Positions 37,533 through 49,500 of a stretch of DNA of 64,000 bases are shown one piece after another. This DNA is from Echiichthys vipera (lineage: Eukaryota > Chordata > Actinopteri > Perciformes > Trachinidae), in contig OY829667.1 in NCBI GenBank assembly GCA_963691815.1, positions 10,940,821 to 11,004,820 on the forward strand, read 5' to 3'. Every line of letters begins with the position of its first letter. Positions within the stretch are counted from its first letter, which is position 1. Position numbers and translations under genes: made by a program. The notes under the pieces were generated by a model. The model worked only from the letters and a program-made list of their open reading frames with translations, was not told where the DNA came from and ran no database searches.

Positions 37533-40500
37533 CTGCTGTAAAAAACACAAAGTAACATGGTTTAAGGAAGAGCCAAAATTAGCCTTTTTAGAAGACAAGT
37601 AATTGTGCCAACATGCCTAACGTAATCGGACAAGTCTCTACAGAGATCGGCATTAGCTAAACTTCATTCTGAACAGTTTTTTACATCACTTCTACAAATA
37701 GATGTTCAAGTTATTCTTTTGAGTAAATATTTTTCTTCAGCTGTAGAGTAAATTAAAAAGTCCGCCTTGAAAAAAAGAAAAAAGAAGCTGTCTTCTGACT
37801 GGGCAGTAGAAAAGTCAACATGCATGCAAACAGTCATATTAGAGTTGGTGATTAGTCAATTGAGCTCATCTTGTGCCTTCAACAATGGATCATAGAGATA
37901 TTTACTCAATAACAAATGGAAAAAGTAATGGTAACAAAAATACCATTTTAAAGTTGGAGTTTGTGCCAAGATGGGAATGAAAAAGGCACGCAAAAGCCCT
38001 GGCTTTTGGTTAAAGTGGTTTTGCAGTTTGAAGAAACAAAATTCAAAGTGCATGAAAAGCCTATGAATTATTGCAGCAGGTGTCACATAAGATTAGCTGC
38101 TCCAGTTGGCCTCTCAGGGAACATCCACCATGACAGGTGTGCTCCCAGCATCAAGGACACGCAGAGAGATTTGGCAACGAAGACGTCAGCCAACGAGCAG
38201 GGCAGAAGAGAAATCACAAGTCTATTGTAACCCTAACCAGTGATGGGCCTTTGAGCTTTCAGGGGATTGGACTTCAATCATACTTGAGGAAGGCATTCTT
38301 ATGAAACTGAACTTAGACAAACTGGTATCCTGGTGAATCCTGAAAGACGTCTGATGCAACAAAGTTTAAAACAGGACAGGGCTGTCCATAATAGATCAAG
38401 GTACGAGTATTGAGCTCAAAATACAAGTGTGCAATTTTATGCAATAGCTGTAAGACATTGTTAAATTTCTGTCTTTTGTTATGCAGACAAGCAGTGCAGA
38501 CCTAAATCTAGACATGTTATGTCAAGATTAAAGCACTTCAATACATCACTGTCAATGACTATATCCTATATAGTCACTACATTTATTTTAGAGAAAAACA
38601 ATCAATTCCTAATCAAAATTATTAGAGTTGCTCCTAAAATGCTGGTATTGGCAAGTACGCAAGTCTATGCGCCAATCCAGCACCACGTTATTTAGCTCCT
38701 CCACAAAGTCTACTAAGAAAATCTAATAGAAAAAGATATAAAAAAGATTTTGACAATGAAAATTGACATTCAATATGCAAAATGGGAGAACTTGTTCATA
38801 TTTAACACTACGGAATGGTACATCAGGGATTAAAGTATGTCGTATATTCTCGCGATAATCTTGGCAACTAATTCACAATTTATACCTCAACTGAAAGTGT
38901 GTTGATAGATGCATATCAGCAGGACTCATTTAACCCCCAAATCAACATCATCCCCAAGAGTCCGCTTTGCATTTGTGGCTCTGGCCCTCCCTTTCCCACT
39001 CGTAACATACAAAAGTTTACCTTTCAGCATTTTGACTATTAGTTCAATATTAGCATTTACCTTAAAACTTAAAGACAGACATCCTGAGTCACTGACAATA
39101 ATTGGATAATGTATATATTTGTTTGTAGAGGCACTAATGCATGCACACAAAAGCTTGTTTCCTTTGATCAACAACCATATGCAGCGTTAACTACCTACGC
39201 AATTCTGTCAAGAGGGGAAAATTAAACATGTAAAAAAATGGTATCCCATCAACTCCCTCATGTTAGGTCTGAATTTCCCTCAAGATCAATTAAAGCAGGA
39301 TACGAAACAAAATCAATTTACCTTTTGACTCCATAGGCCATGTTCAGCAGATTGTCCAACCTAAAATAAAAAGAAAAAACATAGCATTTTAATAAAGCTT
39401 TTTATGAGGGTTATAATAGATTGACAGAATGACAGAGATGAGTAATATTTCTGATACCATAATGTCAGTTGTTCCCAGTGAAATCCAAGACCATGTCCTT
39501 ATTAACCTGTTGACTGAACTCGTTTATCAATATTCAGCCTACACAATCCTGCCAACCAGACATTCAGTTTATGCTGAAAATACTGCAGCATATTACATAA
39601 TTTCAACAAATGGGGATTGTTTTTCTGCATAGCCCTGGGGTCAATCAGTAAACTGAAAATAACATTTTAATTTATGGATTGTTTATGAGCACAAAGTAAG
39701 GTAATTGAGAATAAATTACTGTCAGACTGATTTATCTACCAGTGTATTGCTCATCTCATTTTTCATATTTTTCCAACATATGCCCTGATCCAATTGTGTC
39801 ATAGGCCTACATCTGCAACAGGAGGGACAAAGTTGAGAAAAGTGAAGAATGGGGAGGAATTATTCTGTCCAGAGAAATGATGAGCTACAACACAGAATAT
39901 TTTTAAAATACTGCTGTGAGACAATTTAAATGCTAATTTCAAATAGCCTTAGAGGGGTCAACAGACTTAAAATCACCAGCAGTATTAACTAGGCTTGGCA
40001 CTGATCAGATTTTTACATTTTTTTGGCGTGCCCCTTTTACCTGAAGCGTTGTGCCTGCTGTGCGAGGGGTCCTGGGTACCTTCGATTGGGTGACTGATAC
40101 AGCTGGGACAGCAGTGCCTGGCTGGTCTTCTGGCTCGGGTTGTTTGCAAACTTGACTGTGATGGGTTCGGTTGCACCAGGGGGCTTCTGACAGTTAAGGC
40201 CCTTGATGGCCTCCTCAGCCTCAACTCGGCGGTCAAAACGAATGAAGCCAACCCCTCTTGAAACGCCTGAGGAGCGTGCATTTATTTCAGATTAGTTTCT
40301 CTTGACATCCATGAATAGATTCAGTAATGATCTACCATGTGAACTTCAACTCAATGTAAAAATTAATCAAGGGATCAAAAACGTTTGAGTTTATTGGGGT
40401 AGATTTACACATTCAACAATTGAATTTATTGTGATTACATTTTCTAAACATGACTATTGTCTATCCTTGAGCAGAAAATGAACGACTCCATCTTTTAACC

Positions 40501-43500
40501 TGAACAGTCTGAACACAATGGGGTATCTTTGAAATGCATTGCGAGTGTGCATCACTGGCCGGTAATGCTACGTTTTGGAAGTGAGTTCATACTTTTAACA
40601 GCAACAACAATCATGGCAGAGATGTTTGCTGTAGCAGGCATACAATTCCAAATAAGCAAAATTTAAAGACATATGAAAAAAATATCTACACAAAAGGAAC
40701 AAAAGTATTTTGTGCAACTCCAGTCAATTCATAATACAATTCATAATTTTACTTAAATGTTTTACAAACATAGCTGACATGGCTAAAGAAAAGTGATCCA
40801 CATCCAGAAATACTGAACATACAAGAGGCGGAAACACAAATTGGACCCATTTCAAATCAAATGCCAAAAGAACAAGAGAAATATGCAGCAATAGTATGGA
40901 GGTGGGGAGGTGAAAAAGTGGACTGGTTTTGACTGTGCCCCAGCAACAATATAAAGCTGTCCCATCTTGAGACACTGGCAGACAGCAGGGAGAAACAAGA
41001 CCAAGACTGAAGATTGTGTCAAGCCCGTCCCAAGAGAGCAGGAAGAGATAAATAAAAAATCTTAATCTAAACATCACTGTAACTCAAACTTTACAGACAG
41101 CTCATTCACAGCATTACATTAAGTACTGCTAGTAAATTCTGTGTTAAGTGATAAGACGTTATTTACCTACTAAATTATTTTTCAGTTTACTTAGCTAGCT
41201 ATTTTGAGTACAAACCACATAAAGCCTTTAATAGATTGTACCAATAGATCTTAGAAGTTACATTTAAACATTATTCATTCAACTTATTTACCTCCAACTG
41301 CCCTCTTGGGACAGCCATGCGTGTCTTTTCGCTCTTGGTCTTGTTTCTTCCTGCTGCCTGCCAATCAGCCTTGAGCGTCAGTATCTTTGCAAAGTCAAAA
41401 AGATGTCCATCACTCCAGTATCCAGAGTTGCTTGTGGTATGTTTTGCTGCACATTTTTCATTTTGATATTTGCTTGTTCTCTGATTCCAAGTGCGTTTCT
41501 GGTATGGTTTGTACGTGGGCATTTTGTATACATTCCAGTATTTTTGATATGTAGTGTATGCTTGTCCTTTATTCTTGAATGACTTTGTACTTGAAAGCCA
41601 CTGTATTAAAACTGCACAACAAAGTACCTTTGTTTAAAAGTGTTGGTCTGTGAGCAATAGCAAGTCATGCTTTGAATTTTGGTGACTGGGTTTCCCCTTT
41701 TCTTACAGTTGGATCACATATTGTTCCATTATGACTAAAGTAAAACTGAAAGTGTATTCTCCAGAAAAAAAGCTTCATGTTTGAAAATGAAAGAGAACCA
41801 GTCCCATAATGCACACTTGAAGGAATGTCCCATGTATCGGCAGTACACAGGGACAGAACCATTGGGAAATGTCAGTGAAAGATACTGTTTATTAGCGTTT
41901 CACAAGGGTTCTGCTTCCACATGACAGTTGAGAAATAGAGAATATAACTGGTCTGGACGCATTTCATTTCTTGCCATGAAACAAGCATTGCATGTATACC
42001 TTGGGGATGGGAAGAAGGCAACAGAAGGTAAGTGCAAGGGGATTGTAGGGGAAAGGCCTAGAGTCTTTCTACTTAACACCCATTTCATATTTATCCATCG
42101 ATGCATATTTATAAAGTCCTCTAGTGGAAAATTGCATTTTTGGGAGCTCATACCACAGATGTATTTCTCAGTCAGGGTTATGGGTTAGCAAAACCACAGG
42201 ACAGCTCTGTCATGTCCTACTCACCAGTCACCTGGTCCACCAGAATACGTGAGGTAATGATGCGTCCATACTGAGAGAAGAGCTGCTCCAGTTCTTTCTG
42301 AGTCATGGTTTTTGGCAAGCCACTGACGTACAAATTTGCATCTCTGATGGAGGCGGAGCTTGGACGCGCATAGGAAACCTACAAACAGAGACAGTTCTCA
42401 TGACCACTAGTACGTTACAGCCAATTCTACCACATGCAGTAATTAACTTGCATACCTCCAATACAAATCAGGGAAGGCTATTCATTACCTTTTATGTTGC
42501 ACTAACAGAAGAAGGGGAGCACATGCTGTGACCCATTTCTAGTCGAGAGAATGCAAACACTACCTTGTAATTAACTGAACTGACTTTTCCTTAAATATAC
42601 TCATGCTATATTAAGCTCATGTCACTGTGAGACATATATTGCATTCTGTTGCTAATGCAATCACATCTAAGGCCTCACAAAAAATGCTTAGGTTGTACCA
42701 TAAGTTCCTTATGTGTAATTAAAAAAACAAACAAAATCAGTATAGTCAATCACGTCACAGTCACACAATGCTGATATTATTGCAGCATATTGATGAATAA
42801 ATTCAATTTTTCTCATATGGATAAACGATTGCCACTGGTAGCATTTGAAATAGAAGCACTCGCAATTTTTGTGTTCCATTAAATTTGCTCTAAGAAAAAA
42901 ATAATAATTATGACTTAAAAAATAATGTTTAAGACCAAATGATGCAAATATTGACATGAATGGATACATATCACAATGATGTAAAATGCAAATGTTACCA
43001 GATTTACTCTAGGGGCCTGTTCCATAAAGCACACTAAAAACTCGGGCTTAAAGTCCAAAACCCCACTTAAATGATCCTAACGAATCAGTCAGGATTCAGG
43101 AAGGATCCAGCCAGATCCTGCACAATGGCATTATACTGTGTCGCAGTAAACAGTGTTTATCTTCATTAAATGTCCTGCAAACTCTTATTGCTTAACCAGA
43201 ATTTCTGTGACATTTACCCTCCAAGAAAATACATGATTGATTTTTTTTGACTTTCCGCCATGCAGCCTTACTATTTGACTTTTTAAACCAATGTTTATAT
43301 AAAATAAACTTAAATAAATAATGAAACTAAACAATACAATGACAAATGATAAAATATACGCTAGACCTATATACGTGCTAAAATATATGGTAGGCCTGTG
43401 TGATACCAAAGATCTATATTATCTAAAAAATGCAGTATCTAAATCCATAGGCTTGTGGCCCTGAATATCGTCTCTTTCTAGCCATCCTCTTCTTAATGGC

Positions 43501-46500
43501 GCGTACAAGCAGCTATCTTGACTACTTGAACGTGTCTCAAATTATCTGATTGCATAAGCTTGAATTGACCTTTTATGGAACTGATTTAGCCCAGACTGAT
43601 TTGCTAGGCTCATTCAAGTCAGGTTTTGGACTTTGAGCGACTGACTAACTGAGCTTGAACCATATTGATTTTGCTTTATGGAACCAAATCAAAAGAAAAT
43701 TAGACTAACTGAAATAAACTTGGAATACTTGCTATGAAATGGGCACCAGGTAGGTACTTGAGGCAAAATCTTTCTGCTCAATTAAAAAAAATTTTTTTTT
43801 AATTATTTCTTGCTTATCCTAAAGCTGTGATACACTGATGGATGCATAAGCAAGAAATGTAAAAGTTCTGGAGAAAATAAGTAAAAGGAGTTCATGGTAA
43901 AAATTTTAAAATAAGGTGTAAGTTATAGAGCACAAAACACACAGCAGGTGCCTGCTAGAACAAACATCTGTGCTGACACGAGCAGTTTGTGGCTAATAAA
44001 GACTAAATAACCACTGCACAACAATTAGAATCGCTCAAATAAGGCAAAACACAAATGTGCTTCCTGTTTTTCCTTTTTTAAACATACCTGAAAAGAACCA
44101 CTAATATATCAGAGAGTAGACTAAACATTGTCATATTTTTTGAAACATTAAGGTGAGACATGGTGATACAAATAAAAAAAAATAAAAAAAAAAAAAATTG
44201 ATTAGTTTCCGTGCACTTAAAAATAAAACCAAACAATAAGATGATGCAATGCAATTTCCCTGCCCCACAGGCAGTGAATGTCACCCTATTTTTCTTTACC
44301 CCAGTGTATACTTAAGAATGACTCTCATCGACTAAATGGACAGTGACGAATCAGTCTGTCAAGAAAAAAAATGTAACTTGCCCATTTTCTGTCCATCAAC
44401 TCAGTTGGAAACCTGACAGAGATGGATGCAGCATCAGGCATGTCTAGAAGGCACTCATTTAAAACTAAATTGATATGTTCTTCAAAATTTTAATAAACAG
44501 AGCAGTGTAGCTGCCTATTAAAACTAAATTCACCCATTCCAGTCTCTAAAGTAGGGAGATATTTAGAGAGCACCCAACCAGCAAGCCAGATACATATCCA
44601 ACATAAATTAACATTTTTCCATAAATACAGCCAAGTAATAGAAAACAGAGGGGGACCAGAGACTTATCTACCAGGTCCTGTGGATCAATACAGGACAATC
44701 ATTACACCCCTGAGCAGTCATACATTCTCTTTCTTTCCCCTTTCAGTAAATAATCTCATTTTCAGCCAGTAATTTATACAATGACATGCAGAGGAAGCCA
44801 TACAGGCTAAATGTAAGAGCTGATGTGTAAGAATGACTCGAGGATGGTTTTGTGGAGGACTAAATGAGAGAAAGGGCAGAGTCAAGAAACTGATGGATCT
44901 TGCCACTCCCTCCGTCTGGTGGATTCAGGTAGCCTGGAATCAACCTGACTAGCGAAAATGCGTATTAGTTTGGGCCATCAGTTCATTTTCGATTTCCAAG
45001 GTGGGTTTTCCAATGGTGCAGAGAAAGATGGCTTCAGGATGCAATTAGATAAACGTAACCAATCACAAACAGTCATAGAAATGAAAAAGTGGCGCTTCCT
45101 CAGTGGAAAGCAAGGTGGCCGAGTCACAAACTCCAATTACAGCTAAATAGTACATCAAAATGCCTTTCTGAAAATATTTTATGGGCGAAAAAAGGGCAAT
45201 ACAATAACTGAATATTTAGTCATTTGAATATTTGCAGACTAGACAGGGACAATGTCAGTCATCATTTTAAACCCACCCCACATGAGATACACGGTTGGGA
45301 TTGGTCAAAGTCAAGCCGCTGTAAATCTGCATGTAAGGGAGAGAAGTATCTGCCAGAACAAATGAAACATGAGTTTGGCAGATTTGTCTGTTTTCCAGGC
45401 TAGGTCCCAGGCTCTTGCGACTCTGTCAATTACCTGAATAGCACCACGGCTGAATTTTAATTAGAGTGGCAGCTGGTTAATTGGTCCCAATCTTATGCAA
45501 TGCATTGTTTAAAAAAAAAAGAAAGAAAACGAAACAAGTCACTCACTCTAAATTAAACCTTCAAAATGAATTGCTTTTTGTGCTCTCAGATCGATAACAT
45601 CACTTGCCATCCAGTATGTTCAGTTTGATTCATGGGAATGAAGTGATATGGCTCATACCACGCCTCATTCTTCTGTTAATATAATATTCAACTGTTAAAT
45701 ACAGAAATACTCAAGCATCCAGCTCAAATGTGTTGCTATTCAAACATACATGTTCGATAACAAAATGTGTTTTTGCCTACAGACATTTTCCTGAATACCC
45801 CTCTGCCCAATGTGAGAAGGGATCTGGCTAGCTCCTTTAAGACCACTGTGAGAAAAAAAAATTATCACAATTCATAATCTGAATCCACCATCCACAAATC
45901 CTGCAGCACTATATGAAGCAAATTAGTTTTTCCACCAGCACACCGAGTGTTACATTGCCTGATGAATGCTAATGGCAGCCACCTCCCTGTAAAGGCATAT
46001 AGCAGTGCTACAGCACATGCAACCATAGAAACAGTTCTGCTCTACTTGAGTCCCAGGCAAAGGCGCATGTGCCCAGATTAACAATAGACTCTCCCAATCC
46101 ACCCCACATTTCTCCAGCCTCATTATTCTTCAACTCCAAACCAAAGACATGAATGGCATACCTTGAATTTTTTGCAACCAGTCATGAATGGAAATGCATT
46201 TCTGTGAGTTCAATACAACCATCTGATTAGGTAGTTTTTTGGATATAAAAATGAACGCATCTATTCCTGTTAGTGATTAAAAACTAAAAAACAAAAAATA
46301 TATACATTATGCAAAACATTTTACCTTGATGGTTTTGGTCTGAAGTCTCAAGCCATTTAAGGTATTGATGGCTTTTTCTGCATCCTTCGGGTCCACGTAA
46401 TTCACAAATCCATAGCCTAGGCTCTGCCCTGCAATCATAAGAACAGGAAATACATAAACTGTCATACTTAATAGAAACTGAAAAGTGACTGAATACGAAC

Positions 46501-49500
46501 ACCCGACAATATTTTTTCAACAACTAAATATGGACAAAACTGCATTTTATGAATCATCGTGAATGGCATCAATGCAGTTTTATTCAAGAATTGAAGCGTC
46601 AGTAATACGAGGATACACAGATGAACAGTCAATCCTTAATTCTTATTTAGTCTATAACGTATAGTGAATTCTCAAACCAACTATGACACATATGTCTTAA
46701 ATTAAAAATGACAGGCAATTGCTCTGCTTTATGTCTGACAGAGTAGCCAAGGCTCAATGTGTTCCCCTCCCTCTACGGTTTATCTCTAAAATGTACAATA
46801 GATTGACACCCACTCTTTATGTGCACAGAGGCAATTCAATTTCCTCCACCCACACACTGCTAGGTCTCTCGGCAATTCCACTGCCGGTCAAGTTCACCAG
46901 CTCAAGCAGCTTCAGCATATTAATACAGTACATAAGCAAATTGAATGAATTGTATCTAAAACTTAATTTGAGATAAATCAGGTTGAGGTTTCCACATACC
47001 CCACTATCACATTTACACACAAAACAGGTTTAGAGAGATGATTGAGAGTGCTTGTGTTATGAGAAATCCATGCAAGGTTTTTCTTAAGATGTCATAATGG
47101 CTTCATTAGCTGTAACATGATGTCAACATTGGTACGGTAAAACTAAAAATAGACAAATGTTTATTTGTCAAAGTGACAAAATACTTTGTTTTATACATTT
47201 GTATGACATTTGTATGTTTAAGTAAACGTTCAATAAACACATTGGTCTATAGTAAGATAGACAGCAGCTAACAATTTAGTTTTACTGTAAATTGGAACAC
47301 TATATGCATCCAAATTAGAACACTATATGCTGGCTTTATCTCTCTTACTACCATGATGTAGCTCTGCTGGGATCATGTGAAGTTCATAAACTTAATTTTA
47401 CCTTGCATTTTAGGGACGGTTATAGCCAGGAGAAACATGCCAAGCCTTTTTTAATGAGCTTGTGAAATGACATTTAAGCCTGGTGGGCAAATTGCCTGCT
47501 TTAGTATGTTCTACTATACAAGCTGTATGTGGGCACACATTACCCCTACGGTGACGTCTTCCTTTGGAATGTCAAAGTAGCCGCTACATCTACCACTATG
47601 ACTGGCAGGCCTTAAACATGTTCTTATCACAAACAACTAGCTCACTTTCAGCTGTCATTAACAGAAGTAAAGGAAACATGCTGGGAAGCACTTTCAAACA
47701 GAGAACTAAACCCCGCCTCTAGTAAAAGACTAGTGCTGCCCATAGTGGAAAGAAAATAAAGACTAAGTTGCTGCAGCTGCAGCCACTGCCAAGGCAAGAA
47801 CATTTAAAGCAAAGCTGGAGCATGCATCTCTCTGGTGATTACTTAACATCTGATGTCGCACCGGTACACATATGTAGGCTGTCTTAAATCCATTGCCACA
47901 GGGCAGAGAAAGAGACAAAAGCAACACAGTCTGGAGGGGATGGGGTTTTATGTAGAGCTGAAATTTAAGTCAGAGCAGCATTCAGAGAAATGGCCTAGAG
48001 GCTTTGAATAACATTCAGAGCCTAATTCTTCCCCAACTGCGTGTGAAGTCAGTTTTTTAACACCCCAATTGAAGCTTTTATCAGTTAAAAATACTTGTAA
48101 TAGCCTTCTGCTAAGTTACGGTTGATGGAAAAAGTAGCCATCAATACATTATCAATCCATATCACAACTTATAAAATCAAATTGATGCCAAATTTTGTAA
48201 ATGTGACCAAACATGACGGAACCTGAGATTATGACACTTAATTTGGCAGTAGCACACAAAGCAATAATGGGTGCACTGAAAATTTAGCAACTCCTTTAGC
48301 GCATGTATTGGGACCGAAGTCCTGTTATGTACAAAGTCAAATTTGAATTTGTTAATACTGTGTATACATATACTTAAAGAAATCTGCCTTCCTTAACTGA
48401 CCGTTTTAAAAAGGTGTCTGTGACTATGAACTCACTCTTTCCAGCTGGCTACATTTGTATTTCTTTAATAAAAAGGCAATTAGTGTTCATACGACTAATT
48501 ACTCCTAATCAGATCACCACTGATGCTAAGAGCCTTTGGAATTGTGCCGTAAACAGGCTCCATATACACACTTAGGTTCACTAAATATGCCGGTGCAACT
48601 GTCATCTCCAATTCAATCTAACAGAAGCTCTCATTTGAAAACAAAAGGGATGCTTTTGCAGTGATATATTCTACAGTGTTTGTTTCCTTTGGTAAAAGGT
48701 GTAAACTAGACGAGCAAGTTCACTACAGATGTGTACAAATGCTACACACAAACAAAGACCTAGCAACCAGTTTTAACTCGACTGGGATTTTCTACAACAG
48801 GACAGTTGTTTGAGGTAAAGCATGAGGTAAAGGACAAGCAAATGTATGTAAATTTCAAGCAATGATTACCACCATGTTTTAAAAGCTTACTTTTAATAAG
48901 AACTGTTGACTTTTAAATGAGGAAATAGACAAATTCTAAAGTCCCTGGTAGCCCCGAACTATAAATTGTATCTCAATCACTACCACCACACCACCAGCAT
49001 ATGTAATAGGGAAATTACGCTACTACCTAGTAGAAAGCTTGCAATCACCACAATCTCCTCGCCTGGTCTGAGAAATTTGACATTAATTCTCATTTATTGG
49101 TTTTTCTAGTTACAACCGGTCTAAATCTGGGTCCTGCATGTGTGGTAAGTCATGTTTTTTCAAATATGTATGTCAGACAACGAAAAATAAAATGAATCAA
49201 CCTGGTAGCAAATATCTGACTTAAAATGACTTTCAACCATTACAAGGTAAGTTTTCCTTCAATTTTTTGCTGTTCAAACTCGTGCCCTTTTATGCAAACA
49301 AAATATAATCTGGTAAGACATGCATTTTATTAGATAAAAATATCTATAAATCTAAACCAACTGGATTGGAACCATTGGATTTTCTTCAATCTTCATTTCT
49401 GCAATGAAATCTTTTAGATCATCCATGTCTATAAAGCAACAAGCCCCACAGAGGAACTCAGGCTTTGGTTAAATTTCAAGTTATCCATTTATGTTTGAAA

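Noticed and set aside
39985..40281. 98-codon minus-strand open frame overlapping the elavl2 226-bp exon
   Set aside because: It is out of frame with the RRM2 coding sequence and crosses both exon borders.
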